Positions 7,327 to 16,406 of a DNA stretch of 19,878 bases are shown here, piece after piece. The DNA lies in contig RFIY01000049.1 of the NCBI GenBank assembly GCA_003695505.1, positions 1 through 19,878 on the forward strand, in the 5' to 3' direction. Source of the DNA: J088 sp003695505 [NCBI: Candidatus Dadabacteria bacterium]. GTDB lineage: Bacteria > J088. The notes beneath the pieces were generated by a model, which made no database searches, had not been told where the DNA came from, and saw nothing but the letters and a program-made list of their open reading frames with translations. The first letter of the stretch is position 1; the number at the start of each line of letters is the position of its first letter. The translations under genes and the position numbers were made by a program.

Positions 7327-8835
7327 ATGACAGAAGAACGCAGACAGCACCCACGTATTCCCGTTCGTACGATCGTCAAAATGCAGTTTGCGACGATCGG
7401 CGAGTTTCTGCAGAGTTACGCGCAGAATATTTCCGAGGGCGGGATGCAGCTCGCCGTGGCTCAGGAGCTGCAGGAGGGGGACCGCGTCGGCCTCGAATTC
7501 AAACTGAAGTCAGACTACCCACTGATCGAGGGCACTGCGGTGGTGCGCTGGTGTCGGCCCAGCGGCAATCACTTTCTCGTTGGCGTCGCCTTTGAAGAGT
7601 TGGACGAGCGCTCGCGTCACACGATCAGCGAAGCCCTGTCTCTGAAGGACAAGACAGGGTCAGCAGAGGATCTGCCCGAAGACGATGCCGAAACGATCGA
7701 TGTCGTCGAAGATTTGCTGTCACCACCGGACGAGATCGAGGAGGTCATCCCGGACGAGGCGGGCTTTTCGACGGATATCGACGGCGATCTGATCGACGAA
7801 CTCTCACCGCCTGCGGATACGGCGGATGAAACGGTTGAAGCGATCGACGCCGATGAGATTTCGATTGAGGAGGTTTCCATCGATGCGCCTCCGCAGGCCG
7901 CGTCATCCGTTGACGTGCCGGATCTGGAATCGCTCGAACTTCCCGAGGCGGCCGATGACGGCGGATTCGAGATCGAAGAGGTCGATCTCCCCGGAGCGCC
8001 TGCGGAGACCGAAGACGTCGCGGATCTGTTTGACGACACCGAAGTAACCCCGGAACAGCTTGAATTTGGTACCGGATTCGATGCCACGGCGACGACGGCG
8101 GAGAGTGACGAAACGATAGCCGCGGCGGAGGCAACATCCAGTTCGGCGGGCGGCCGCAACAAACGACTGATCCTGATTGTCGCGGCATTGCTGGCGGTTG
8201 GCGGTGCGGGGTTCTGGTGGCTGTCGCGGTCGGCGCCGCAGGCACCTGAGGTCGCGCATCAGCCGGCGCTGCCAGATGTCGCGCCTGCACCGGTTCCACC
8301 GAAGGTTCCCGCGGCGATGCCGGCAACAGCCGTATCCGGAACGTCCGAGGGGCCGGGTGCCGTCGCAGCGGCTGAGGCCTCTGGTACCGGCGCGGGCACG
8401 CCGGCAGCCCCCCAGCACAAGGCACCGGCCGCCACGCCCGAACCGCGGCGCGCGCCGGAAGCAGCACCGACACAGGAGCCAGAACCCGAGCCAGAACCGG
8501 AACCGGCGCCACAAATGGCCGATGAGCCTGCGCGACGGGTGGTGACGATGCTTCGCGGCAGTGGACGTGACTGGCTCGTCATCGAGACGGACGGTGCGGT
8601 CGAGGGGCATTACCGCTACTTCGGCCTCAGCAAGCCTCCGCGCGCGGTCGTCGATCTGATCGGGTTGCAACGTTCGCCTGGCGTGCGTGCGCCTTCATTC
8701 GAAGATCATCCGCAGGTGCAGCGTGTGCGCGTCGGCGTGCACCCGGACAAGATCCGGCTCGTCTTTGACCTGAGGCAGGACAGTGGTTTCACCGTTGTCC
8801 CGGACGGGCATCGACTGATCGTCCGCGGCCGCTGA
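7327..8835 (+). CDS. Transmembrane PilZ-AMIN protein (predicted c-di-GMP receptor tied to the envelope)
   Basis: The protein has 502 residues in five parts. (1) A PilZ domain at about 1-105, with RRQHPR (5-10) and NISEGG (34-39), the two c-di-GMP-binding motifs RxxxR and (D/N)xSxxG. (2) A strongly acidic, disordered-looking linker at about 110-270. (3) A single membrane span at about 281-299 preceded by RNKR, which puts the N-terminus in the cytoplasm. (4) A Pro/Ala/Glu-rich periplasmic spacer at about 302-400 with five EP repeats. (5) A C-terminal AMIN-like beta domain at about 403-502 ([27 protein letters not shown]). AMIN domains, as in AmiC and PilQ, bind peptidoglycan or localise to the envelope. 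ATG 7327 has GGGAG 8 bases upstream. It lies 57 bases after rnr and 2 bases before mutS. PilZ is confident; AMIN is by pattern. Confidence 0.85.
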   Translation: MTEERRQHPRIPVRTIVKMQFATIGEFLQSYAQNISEGGMQLAVAQELQEGDRVGLEFKLKSDYPLIEGTAVVRWCRPSGNHFLVGVAFEELDERSRHTISEALSLKDKTGSAEDLPEDDAETIDVVEDLLSPPDEIEEVIPDEAGFSTDIDGDLIDELSPPADTADETVEAIDADEISIEEVSIDAPPQAASSVDVPDLESLELPEAADDGGFEIEEVDLPGAPAETEDVADLFDDTEVTPEQLEFGTGFDATATTAESDETIAAAEATSSSAGGRNKRLILIVAALLAVGGAGFWWLSRSAPQAPEVAHQPALPDVAPAPVPPKVPAAMPATAVSGTSEGPGAVAAAEASGTGAGTPAAPQHKAPAATPEPRRAPEAAPTQEPEPEPEPEPAPQMADEPARRVVTMLRGSGRDWLVIETDGAVEGHYRYFGLSKPPRAVVDLIGLQRSPGVRAPSFEDHPQVQRVRVGVHPDKIRLVFDLRQDSGFTVVPDGHRLIVRGR

Positions 8836-8837
8836 CC

Positions 8838-11372
8838 GTGGGCGCGAGCAGCGCCGCCGGGAGTGCAAAGCGCTCCCCTGTCCTGGAACAGTATGTTCGG
8901 CTGCACGCCGAGGTGCCGGACTGTGTGCTGTTTTTCCGGATGGGTGACTTCTATGAAGTCTTTTACGACGACGCGCGCTTGTGTAGTGAATTGCTCGGCA
9001 TCACGCTGACCTCGCGCAACAAGAATGATCCTGAGCCCGTCCCCATGGCGGGTGTGCCATACCACTCCGCCGAAGGCTATGTGGCGCGACTGGTCGAGGC
9101 TGGTCACAAGGTGGCCATCTGCGAGCAGATTGGGGATCCGGCGACCAGCAAGGGCCCCGTCGAACGCAAGATCGTACGGATCGTCACGCCAGGAACCATT
9201 GTCGATGACGCGGCGCTCGATGCCGGCCACCAGCCGTGGGTCTGGGCCTGGGCGCCGGGGCAGCACGGCGTCGTTGCGCTGGCAGCGCTCGATTTTCAGA
9301 CGGGGCGTCAACTGGTCGGAACATTTCCGGAAGCCGAGGCTGCCGAGCGTGTACTGGCGGGGCCGATTGCCGAGCTGGTCGTGCCCGAGGGGGTCGACCT
9401 GCCGGAACAGCTCGAGCGTATCCCGCTGCGACCGCTGCCGCAGGAGCGATTTCGGCGCGTGGATGGCTCCGCCGCACTGGGAGGATTGCACGCCTTTCTG
9501 ACCGAGGCGATGGCTCGGGAGCTGAATCACTTGCGTGAACCCGAGCAGATGGCCGCGTACGGTCGCTTCGCGCTCGATCCGCGAACGATTCGCAACCTCG
9601 AACTCTTTCGCAACGCGTGGGACGGTTCACGTCGAGGAACGCTGATCAGCGTGCTCGACCGTGCTGCGACGCGGATGGGGAGTCGCGCGATTGAACATAC
9701 ATTGCGATTCCCCTGGCTTGAAACGGATGCCATCGACGGCCGTCTCGAAGCGGTGCAGGCGCTTCACGATACGCCAGCCGTCCTCGAGCCGCTGCGCGAA
9801 GAGTTGCGGTCGGTCGGCGACCTTGAACGCGTCATTGCTCGCCTGAGCCAGGGCACCGTGACACCTGCGGATCTTGGTACAGCACGGGATGGTCTTCGCA
9901 TCGCAGCCGACGCCATTCGGCCTCGTCTCGCCGCGCTCGCTCCCGAGCGATTTCGCGAGATCGAAGGCGTGCTGCGCGACGCCGGTCCACTGGTCGAGGA
10001 ACTGCTGTCTGATCTGGCCGAGCAACCGCCGCGCACGACTCGCGAGGGTGGCATTTTTGCGGATGGTGTACACCCGGAGCTTGATCGTCTCCGAGAACTG
10101 GCCAGCGGCGGCGCACGCGAGCTCGCCGAGATCGAGCAGCGTGAGCGCGAAGCATTGGGTCTCTCGTCACTGAAGGTGGGCTACAACAAAGTCTTTGGCT
10201 ATTACATCGAGGTCTCTCGTGCCTACCGGGAAGAAGTGCCAGCGCACTATCATCGCAAGCAGACGCTGACGTCCGCCGAGCGATACATTACGGACGAGCT
10301 GAAGCAGCTTGAGGAGCGCATCCTGGGCGCGCGTGAACAGGCATTCGCGCTGGAGGAATCCCTCTGGATCGAACGGGTTACGGCCGTTCGCTCGGCCGTG
10401 CCGCGGTTGCAGGCGCTTTCTGATGCGTTGGCGGAAGTCGATCTGCTCGCGTCATTTGCCGAAGTCGGGCGCAAGCGGCGCTGGACCCGTCCGGTTGTTC
10501 ACGAGGGCATTGAGACCGAGATCATCGCGGGGCGGCACCCGGTGCTCGAAGATGACGGCAGCTTCGTGCCGAATGACAGCCGATTCGATGCAGAGCACCG
10601 AATCGCGTTGATTACCGGCCCAAACATGGGGGGCAAGTCGACGTATATGCGCCAGACAGCCCTGATCGTCCTGTTGGCACAGTGTGGCTGCCCCGTGCCG
10701 GCTGAGTCCGCGCGCATCGGTCTGGTCGATCAGATCTTTTCACGCGTTGGCGCTGCGGATGCGCTCTGGCGTGGCCAGAGTACCTTTATGGTGGAAATGA
10801 TCGAAACAGCCGACCTTCTGTCCCGTAGCACCGGGCGTAGCCTGGTGATTCTCGACGAAATTGGGCGCGGTACCAGCACCTGGGATGGCATGAGCATCGC
10901 CCAGGCGGTGCTCGAGGATCTGCGCGATCGCGTCGGAGCACGCGTGATGTTTGCAACGCATTTTCACGAACTGGCTGAGCTGGGGGGGCGGGATGGCGTC
11001 GTCAATCTGCACCCTGAGGTTCGCACCTGGGACGGAAAGGTGGTCTTTTTGCATCAGATTGCCGCAGGCCCGGCATCAGACAGCTACGGCATCGATGTCG
11101 CCGCGCTGGCTGGGCTGCCAAAGCCTGTCCTGGCACGCGCGCGCATACTGCTTGGTGAGCGGGAGCAGGTCGAGGCGCGGCACCAGCCCGCTGGCCGCCA
11201 GCCGGCTCTGCCGCTGTTCGATTCCGGTGACGACGAAGTGGCGCGGCGCCTGCGGCAACTCGATCTCGACAACATCACGCCGCTTGACGCACTGAACCTG
11301 TTGCACGAACTTCGCGGCATCGCAGGTCACAACCCCGCCGCCAGATCAGCCCAGGATCGGCGAGATGAGTAG
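8838..11372 (+). CDS. mutS: DNA mismatch repair ATPase MutS
   Basis: At 844 residues it is full length (E. coli 853). It recognises mismatches and small loops and recruits MutL. The mismatch-reading motif [13 protein letters not shown] has Phe38 and Glu40, equivalent to E. coli Phe36 and Glu38. The connector, lever and clamp regions follow. The ATPase carries Walker A GPNMGGKS (594-601), STFMVEM (648-654), Walker B with signature [14 protein letters not shown] (671-684, Trp where Tyr is usual) and [10 protein letters not shown] (706-715). QPALPLF (788-794) resembles a beta-clamp-binding peptide. The C-terminal [18 protein letters not shown] (808-825) fits the tetramerisation helices. GTG 8838 is the only plausible start; it has no clear Shine-Dalgarno and is 2 bases after the PilZ-AMIN stop, so it probably depends on coupling. 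Confidence 0.97.
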   Translation: MGASSAAGSAKRSPVLEQYVRLHAEVPDCVLFFRMGDFYEVFYDDARLCSELLGITLTSRNKNDPEPVPMAGVPYHSAEGYVARLVEAGHKVAICEQIGDPATSKGPVERKIVRIVTPGTIVDDAALDAGHQPWVWAWAPGQHGVVALAALDFQTGRQLVGTFPEAEAAERVLAGPIAELVVPEGVDLPEQLERIPLRPLPQERFRRVDGSAALGGLHAFLTEAMARELNHLREPEQMAAYGRFALDPRTIRNLELFRNAWDGSRRGTLISVLDRAATRMGSRAIEHTLRFPWLETDAIDGRLEAVQALHDTPAVLEPLREELRSVGDLERVIARLSQGTVTPADLGTARDGLRIAADAIRPRLAALAPERFREIEGVLRDAGPLVEELLSDLAEQPPRTTREGGIFADGVHPELDRLRELASGGARELAEIEQREREALGLSSLKVGYNKVFGYYIEVSRAYREEVPAHYHRKQTLTSAERYITDELKQLEERILGAREQAFALEESLWIERVTAVRSAVPRLQALSDALAEVDLLASFAEVGRKRRWTRPVVHEGIETEIIAGRHPVLEDDGSFVPNDSRFDAEHRIALITGPNMGGKSTYMRQTALIVLLAQCGCPVPAESARIGLVDQIFSRVGAADALWRGQSTFMVEMIETADLLSRSTGRSLVILDEIGRGTSTWDGMSIAQAVLEDLRDRVGARVMFATHFHELAELGGRDGVVNLHPEVRTWDGKVVFLHQIAAGPASDSYGIDVAALAGLPKPVLARARILLGEREQVEARHQPAGRQPALPLFDSGDDEVARRLRQLDLDNITPLDALNLLHELRGIAGHNPAARSAQDRRDE

Positions 11373-11384
11373 AATGTATTCGCC

Positions 11385-12695
11385 ATGAAAATTCACTGCC
11401 CCACCTGCAAGAGCGAGTACGACTTCCCTGAGGATCGGCTCAAGCCGGAAGGAACACGCGTCCGTTGCTCCGCGTGCTCGTCCGTGTTCCTGGTGCGACC
11501 GCGCACGGAGAAGGCGCCGCCTGCAGCGTCAGCATCGCAGCCAGTCGCGTCGGCGGGTGCTCCGGCGGCTGCCGACGACGATGACCTGAGCGCCTTTTTC
11601 GGAGGGCCGCCGCCCAGCGACAGCGCCGGGACTGCCGAAGACGAACTCGACGGACTGTTTGGTGCGGCCGATGACGGGGACGATCTTTTTGGTGGCGGAG
11701 ACGACCTGTTCTCGGAAAAGAGTGCAGAAGCGGAAGACGATTTGTTCGGCGCACCGTCAGATCTGTTCTCGGACGCCCCGTCCGCGCCTGCGTCTCCTCC
11801 CGCTGCGCCTGCCGGGCCGGCCCCAGAAGCGGCGCCCGCAGACGTCGGCGCCGCCCCTGCCTCCGCAGAGGATGATCTGAACGCCCTGTTCGAAGACTCG
11901 GATGTCAACAACGAAGCACCTGCCGCACCATCCCCGGCCGCGGCGCCCGCCGCCAGTTCCGTGCCCAATTTCGACTGGGACGATGACTCGGCGGATGAAG
12001 CGGATGACGCATCGGACGAACCGGAAGACGATGAGGACCTGATCGAATATGGAGAAGCCGGATTTACGCCGGCGATTCGCGAAGACGATGCCAGGGAGGT
12101 TCTCGAACGCACAATCGTTCGCGATGACGCCGTTCGCGAAGGATCGGCGCGCCCGCGTGTCGGCCTGATCCTGTTCATTGTATTTGCGATATTGATCGGT
12201 GCCGCTGCAGCAGTCGCCGTGCTCCAGCCGGAGATGATTCGGTATGTCATGATCGAGCTGGGGCTGCGGCAACCTGAGGCTCCCAGGATTGCGGAAACGC
12301 CCATTCACCTGAGTGGTGAACCCGAAACGACGATCGTGCAGAATCGCAATGGCTTCGATGTGCTCGTTGTGAGCGGCACGTTGCGCAACGATGACCAGCA
12401 GCCGCACAGCTTCGTGATGCTTCGCGTCGATCTCGTCGCAGAAAAGTCGGGCGAAAAGGTCACGAGCGCCACGGTGTACGCTGGCAACGATCTGTCGCAG
12501 TTGCAATTAAGGAACTTCCCAGCCGATGAGATGAAGCGGCTGCTGGCCGTAGAGATGGGCGAAGACTTGCGCAACTTCAACATCGCCCCTGGCGCAACGG
12601 TTCCATTTATGGCGGTCTTTATACCCGCGCCCGCCGACTACCTGGATCTCGAACCGCGCATCGTCGTACTCAACAGTGTCGCCGGAGAACAGTGA
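11385..12695 (+). CDS. Zinc-ribbon, single-pass membrane protein with DUF3426-like periplasmic domain
   Basis: The protein has 436 residues. The N-terminal zinc ribbon (MJ0042 type) has CPTC (5-8) and CSAC (28-31). A linker of about 200 residues (45-250), rich in Asp, Ala and Pro, contains about seven copies of a DDLF or DDLxxxF motif (64-72, 86-92, 99-102, 106-109, 118-121, 125-128 and 163-169). One membrane span lies at about 259-280, then a beta-rich domain at about 305-430 (FDVLVVSGTLRNDDQQPHSF and APGATVPFMAVF) of the DUF3426 kind. The positively charged side before the span supports a cytoplasmic N-terminus. It lies 12 bases after mutS with no clear Shine-Dalgarno. The family has no established function. 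Its plan closely parallels the PilZ-AMIN protein on the other side of mutS. Confidence 0.82.
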   Translation: MKIHCPTCKSEYDFPEDRLKPEGTRVRCSACSSVFLVRPRTEKAPPAASASQPVASAGAPAAADDDDLSAFFGGPPPSDSAGTAEDELDGLFGAADDGDDLFGGGDDLFSEKSAEAEDDLFGAPSDLFSDAPSAPASPPAAPAGPAPEAAPADVGAAPASAEDDLNALFEDSDVNNEAPAAPSPAAAPAASSVPNFDWDDDSADEADDASDEPEDDEDLIEYGEAGFTPAIREDDAREVLERTIVRDDAVREGSARPRVGLILFIVFAILIGAAAAVAVLQPEMIRYVMIELGLRQPEAPRIAETPIHLSGEPETTIVQNRNGFDVLVVSGTLRNDDQQPHSFVMLRVDLVAEKSGEKVTSATVYAGNDLSQLQLRNFPADEMKRLLAVEMGEDLRNFNIAPGATVPFMAVFIPAPADYLDLEPRIVVLNSVAGEQ

Positions 12696-13461
12696 AATCC
12701 ATGTAGCGCCGCCGCTGCGCCCGTCGCACCGGATCCTTGGGGAACGAATCCGGCACTGGGCTGCACTACCGGAGCACACGATGCGCCGACAGCGATTGTA
12801 CGAGTTTCTTGAAACCGTGTCTCCGCCGACGGCCGCAGCCGCGCTCGAGGAGCTTCTGGTCGGCGCCCGAACACGGGATCCGGATGCCGTGAGTATCTAC
12901 CTTGCGCTGGTCGACCTGCTGCAGGAGCCAGCGTGGCCGCGCAATGTCGTTGATCTCTGGCGGCGCGAAGCCTGGCAACTGGGACTTGTCGAGATCTGCT
13001 ATCCGCTGACGCATCCGCCCGATCCAGATGTCGACCCGGATGATCTGGGCCCATTGCATCCGGAGCTGCAGGAACTGACTCTGGGCGAAAAGAAGGCGCT
13101 GGCGCGCCGCGTACGCGAACAGGATTTTGACAAGTTCCTGACCGAGACGGATCCGCGGGTTCTGGATATTTTTCTTGCGCATCCGGCGGTCCAGGAGCGT
13201 GTCGTCATCCGGCTGCTCGCACGTCGGCCGCAGCATCCCGATGTGTTCACGACCGCTGCGCGTCATGCCCGCTGGCTCAGTCTGCCGACCGTTCAGCAGA
13301 CGATCGCCCTGAATCCGTACGCGCCCCAGGCGCTTTCACTGCGGTTGTTGCCGTTGTTGCCAGCAAATATCGCTGCCGAGATCGCCGCGTCCGAAAATCT
13401 CGGCGCAGGCTTGCGCGCGTACGCCAGGAGTCTGGTGCGCATCAAGGACTGGGTGGAATGA
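12676..13461 (+). CDS. Uncharacterised alpha-helical (HEAT-like) protein
   Basis: The 261-residue product is not recognised with confidence. It is rich in Leu, Ala, Arg and charged residues, has no signal peptide or membrane span, and looks all-helical. The C-terminal half has degenerate helical repeats: DPRVLDIFLAHPAVQERV (about 156-173), LARRPQHPDVFTTAARH (about 177-193) and ALNPYAPQALSLRLLPLLP (about 212-230). The phrase NPxxPxxLSLRLLPLL recalls uncharacterised repeat proteins of deltaproteobacteria, but I cannot verify this. GTG 12676 overlaps the upstream gene by 20 bases. ATG 12781, preceded by GGAG at 12771-12774 with 6 bases of spacing, is an attractive alternative start giving 226 residues. 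The extra N-terminal segment keeps coding-like GC3. It is probably cotranscribed with the zinc-ribbon gene. Confidence 0.72.
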   Translation: MSPENSEIHVAPPLRPSHRILGERIRHWAALPEHTMRRQRLYEFLETVSPPTAAAALEELLVGARTRDPDAVSIYLALVDLLQEPAWPRNVVDLWRREAWQLGLVEICYPLTHPPDPDVDPDDLGPLHPELQELTLGEKKALARRVREQDFDKFLTETDPRVLDIFLAHPAVQERVVIRLLARRPQHPDVFTTAARHARWLSLPTVQQTIALNPYAPQALSLRLLPLLPANIAAEIAASENLGAGLRAYARSLVRIKDWVE

Positions 13462-13468
13462 CCGCTCC

Positions 13469-13495
13469 GGTCTCAGGCCTCGTTCGAGACCTTTT
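13469..13495 (+). terminator. Possible intrinsic terminator of the mutS-side operon
   Basis: GGTCTC (13469-13474) pairs with GAGACC (13486-13491) around an 11-base loop, followed by TTTT. It sits just past the helical-protein stop, overlaps the 3' end of the opposing tatA gene, and would separate the two convergent units. Confidence 0.45.
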
Positions 13496-13727
13496 CGGTC
13501 GACGCGGCTGTCTGAGAGGCGTCGCCCTTGTCGAGCGACTCAGGAGCGGGCGAACCGGCCGGTGCCGGCGTGACGTCGATATCGTCCTCACCTTTGGACG
13601 CGCGTTTGAAATTGCGAATCCCCTTGCCGAGTGCGCCGCCGACTTCGGGCAGTTTTCCCGCGCCGAAGATGACCAGCACGATGACCAGGATGATGATGAG
13701 CTCTGTTGTGCCAAGGCCGCCAAGCAT
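13473..13727 (-). CDS. tatA: Sec-independent translocase subunit TatA
   Basis: The 84-residue protein has the TatA plan. A short N-terminus leads to a membrane helix ([20 protein letters not shown], about 5-24) and the [20 protein letters not shown] hinge and amphipathic helix (21-40). A polar tail of about 45 residues rich in Ala, Pro, Ser and acidic residues follows. TatA oligomerises to let folded proteins with twin-arginine signals cross the inner membrane. The FGxxKLPE and G(L/I)xxFKR patterns fit TatA/E better than TatB. The start has AAGGGAG 8 bases upstream. No tatB or tatC is adjacent, so this copy stands alone, as is common in deltaproteobacteria. It is divergent from the NtrB-like gene. 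Confidence 0.93.
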   Translation of the reverse strand: MLGGLGTTELIIILVIVLVIFGAGKLPEVGGALGKGIRNFKRASKGEDDIDVTPAPAGSPAPESLDKGDASQTAASTEKVSNEA

Positions 13728-13751
13728 ACCGTATACTCCCTTGAAAACTAT

Positions 13752-13760
13752 ATGATAGCA
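13752..13760 (-). promoter_or_regulatory. Extended -10 promoter of tatA
   Basis: The minus strand reads TGCTATCAT, an extended -10 (TGn plus TATCAT). The predicted start near 13745 leaves an 18-base leader holding the tatA AAGGGAG. No good -35 is seen. Confidence 0.5.
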
Positions 13761-13786
13761 GCCTGGCGCCGGAAGCGGAACTGCGC

Positions 13787-14854
13787 GTGAACATGGCCAA
13801 CGAGCCAGCGAGCGCCTGGACGGCGCTGAGCGTACTGCCGTTTCCCGTTGGCATCGTCGAGCCAGGTACGCTGCGCCTGCAATGGGTCAATGCGCGGTGG
13901 CGAGAAGTCGCGCCATTCGACGCGTGGCCGTTCGAGCCGGATCAGGCATTTCGGCAGTTGATTGGGCGGGTTGCAGAAACAGCGTCGATGGCGGTCGCAC
14001 GCGCGCAGCGCGGGCTTCGCGGAGGTGTATTCGATCTCTGGTGCCAGGCAACCGAGGATGGCAATGTTCTTGTCGCCGTTATCGATATCACGATCCACGA
14101 ACAGCATCAGCGGGGCGAGCTGATCGAAGTCGAGGTTCGGCAGGCTTCCCTGATGGTGCAACGGTTGCTGCACGAACTGCGCAACCCTCTGGCGGGTGTC
14201 CAGGCCGGGTTGCAACTGCTGTCGCGCCGGTTGCACGACCGGGAAATTTCTGGCGATGTCGGCGCGATCCTGCGCGACGTGCGACGCATTGATCAGCTCA
14301 TGGAGGATCTGTCGTTGCTCGGCGGCGCGGTGCGGCTGCGACTTGAGCTTGTCAATCCCCATCGTGTACTCGATGACGCCGTGGCGACGGTGGAACGGGA
14401 GGCCCGATTGCGCGATGTGCGCATTGAACGCATTTATGACCCGTCACTCCCGGAGCTGGAGATTGATCCCGATCGAATGTATCGTGTTTATCTGAACCTG
14501 TTGCGAAACGCATTGCAGGCGTCGCCGGACGGTGCGACGATCGAAGTTCGGACGGCGCTGGACCGGCAACCATTTCGGTCTGAGACGGTTGAGGGTGTCT
14601 TTGCGGGTGCGGCGTGGCGCGTGCGCATTGTCGACCAGGGGCCGGGGATCGATGGGGCGCAACCGACACAATTTTTTGCGCCGATGTACACCACGAAATC
14701 AGGTGGCACCGGGCTGGGACTGCCGATCGCGTTGCAACTCGTCACCGCGCACGGCGGGCGGCTCGAACTGCGTAACCGGACGGACGGCGTGGGTGCCTGT
14801 GCGGAGGTGTTGCTGCCCCTGGACCGCGGCAAGGAGAAACAAGGCGATGGCTGA
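13787..14854 (+). CDS. ntrB: NtrB-like sensor histidine kinase
   Basis: The 355-residue soluble kinase is close in length to E. coli NtrB (349). A degenerate PAS-like sensor occupies about 10-105 ([28 protein letters not shown]). The dimerisation/phosphoacceptor segment is [11 protein letters not shown], with His129. The ATPase domain has the N box NLLRNALQA (237-245, Asn241), G1 box DQGPGID (283-289), the [16 protein letters not shown] stretch (297-312) and the G2 box. There is no membrane span, so it reads a cytoplasmic signal, as NtrB does for nitrogen status via PII. GTG 13787, with GGAA 6 bases upstream, is preferred over ATG 13793. Its stop overlaps the regulator start by 8 bases. Which NtrB-type pathway it serves is inferred. 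Confidence 0.85.
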   Translation: MNMANEPASAWTALSVLPFPVGIVEPGTLRLQWVNARWREVAPFDAWPFEPDQAFRQLIGRVAETASMAVARAQRGLRGGVFDLWCQATEDGNVLVAVIDITIHEQHQRGELIEVEVRQASLMVQRLLHELRNPLAGVQAGLQLLSRRLHDREISGDVGAILRDVRRIDQLMEDLSLLGGAVRLRLELVNPHRVLDDAVATVEREARLRDVRIERIYDPSLPELEIDPDRMYRVYLNLLRNALQASPDGATIEVRTALDRQPFRSETVEGVFAGAAWRVRIVDQGPGIDGAQPTQFFAPMYTTKSGGTGLGLPIALQLVTAHGGRLELRNRTDGVGACAEVLLPLDRGKEKQGDG

Positions 14855-16283
14855 CATCCTGATTGTCGATGATGATCCAAGTTTGCAACGTGTACTGGCG
14901 GCGGCGGTCCGTGACGCCGGCCATACGGCGCGCGTCGCAGGTTCGGTGGCTGAAGGCGAAACTGAGTACGCACGGGCGACACCTGACCTGTTGCTGCTGG
15001 ATCTGAACCTCCCGGACGGCAGCGGCCTCGACTGGCTCGACCGGCTTGAACCGACGGCGACTCCGGTCATCGTGATTACCGCCCAGAACACGGTCGACAA
15101 CGCCATTCGCGCAATCCAGAGTGGCGCGTTCGATTACCTGACAAAGCCATTCGATCTCGACGATTTTGATCGACTCATTGACGCGGCACTGAAGTCGCGG
15201 GAAGAGGTAGAGCCACATCAACAGTCTGGTGCTGCTGACGCCGGCCCCAGACTGATTGGTACCAGCCGCCAGATGCAGGAGGTTTACAAGACGATCGGGC
15301 GCGCCGCGGGGTCGGATGCAACCGTCCTGATCACCGGCGAGAGCGGTACTGGAAAAGAGCTGGTCGCGCGAGCTCTGCACGAGTTCAGCCCAAGGCGCAG
15401 CCAGCCATTCGTCGCGGTCAATACCGCGGCGATTCCGGCGGATTTGCTCGAAGCGGAGCTGTTTGGATACGAGCGAGGCGCCTTTACCGGCGCGACTTCC
15501 GCATCGCCGGGGAAGTTTCGCGAGGCCGATGGCGGGACGATCCTGCTCGACGAAATCGGGGATATGCCGCTGGCATTGCAGGGTAAGCTGCTGCGTGTGT
15601 TGCAGGAACGTGAAATCACGCCGCTCGGTGGTCGACAGGCCGTGCGTATCGATGTGCGCGTCATCGCTGCGACGCAGGTGCGCCTCGAAGAAGCGGTCGC
15701 CAGCGGCGCGTTTCGTGCCGACCTGTTTTATCGCCTCAACATCGTACAGATCGATCTGCCGCCGCTGCGCGAACGGATTGATGACATTCCGGAGCTTGCG
15801 GAACACTTCCTGGCGCAGATGGTGAATCGGGCTGAAATCCCGCCGAAATCCATCGCGGAGGACGCCCTGATCTTACTGCGGCAATATCCGTGGCCCGGCA
15901 ACGTACGGCAGCTCGAAAATGTCATTCGCCGCGTCGCGCTGCTGTCGCCCGGGCGGATCATTGACGCGGCGGCGCTGGCGCGTCACAGTGGCGAATTCGG
16001 CGATATCGACACGCTTGCGGCGACGACCAGCTTTGCGGATCACATTGACGGTTTCTTGCGGACATACGTTTCTGCAATGCACGACAGCGGCGACGGGCAT
16101 GTCTGGGGCGAGGTCATGGCGACGGTGGAAGACGTTCTGCTGCGCCTTGCACTGGAACAGACCGCCGGCAATCAGGTTCGTGCCGCGACGCTGCTCGGCA
16201 TCAACCGCAACACGATCCGCAAGAAGCTCGAGGAGCACGGGATCGATCCCCGCGAATACCGCTCATCCGCGCAGCGCAAATGA
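14847..16283 (+). CDS. ntrC: NtrC-family sigma-54-dependent response regulator
   Basis: From ATG 14847 the product is 478 residues (E. coli NtrC 469). The receiver domain (1-118) has the acidic pocket Asp8-Asp10, phosphoacceptor Asp52, Thr78 and Lys100. The AAA+ domain has Walker A GESGTGK (164-170), the sigma-54 contact loop GAFTGA (211-216), Walker B LLDEI (233-237), FYRLNIVQIDLPPLRER and WPGNVRQLENV. A C-terminal Fis-type helix-turn-helix follows (GNQVRAATLLGINRNTIRKK). Together these define an activator of sigma-54 promoters. The frame is open further upstream, but ATG 14847 is chosen because the receiver starts there, AAGGAG lies at 14831-14836, and it overlaps the kinase gene. The HTH wording is close to true NtrC, so nitrogen regulation is likely but not proven. 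Confidence 0.9.
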   Translation: MADILIVDDDPSLQRVLAAAVRDAGHTARVAGSVAEGETEYARATPDLLLLDLNLPDGSGLDWLDRLEPTATPVIVITAQNTVDNAIRAIQSGAFDYLTKPFDLDDFDRLIDAALKSREEVEPHQQSGAADAGPRLIGTSRQMQEVYKTIGRAAGSDATVLITGESGTGKELVARALHEFSPRRSQPFVAVNTAAIPADLLEAELFGYERGAFTGATSASPGKFREADGGTILLDEIGDMPLALQGKLLRVLQEREITPLGGRQAVRIDVRVIAATQVRLEEAVASGAFRADLFYRLNIVQIDLPPLRERIDDIPELAEHFLAQMVNRAEIPPKSIAEDALILLRQYPWPGNVRQLENVIRRVALLSPGRIIDAAALARHSGEFGDIDTLAATTSFADHIDGFLRTYVSAMHDSGDGHVWGEVMATVEDVLLRLALEQTAGNQVRAATLLGINRNTIRKKLEEHGIDPREYRSSAQRK

Positions 16284-16285
16284 AA

Positions 16286-16315
16286 TTGAGCGCGGCAGCC
16301 CGTCTGCGGCATAAT
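16286..16315 (+). promoter_or_regulatory. Promoter of leuCD
   Basis: TTGAGC (16286-16291) and CATAAT (16310-16315) are spaced by 18 bases, directly after the ntrC stop. Transcription from near 16322 would give a leader of about 85 bases with two small hairpins: GGCGC-AACG-GCGCC (16329-16342) and CCGAC/GTCGG (16353-16369). No leucine-rich leader peptide and no T-run are seen. Confidence 0.55.
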
Positions 16316-16406
16316 GATTTGGGTACCTGGCGCAACGGCGCCCATGCAGGTTCCGACTGATTCCGTCGGTTCATCGCCCGCATCACCACCGACCAGGGAG
16401 CGTACA

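Noticed and set aside
8476-8505. Tandem six-base repeat as a mobile or regulatory repeat
   Set aside because: It simply encodes five Glu-Pro units with varied codons in the periplasmic spacer of the PilZ-AMIN protein.
14742-15806. Long minus-strand open frame opposite ntrBC
   Set aside because: Antisense shadow across two intact two-component genes; composition is not protein-like.
16322-16406. Leucine attenuator or T-box in the leuC leader
   Set aside because: No run of Leu codons in a short reading frame, no T-tailed terminator and no recognisable T-box motif; only two small hairpins.
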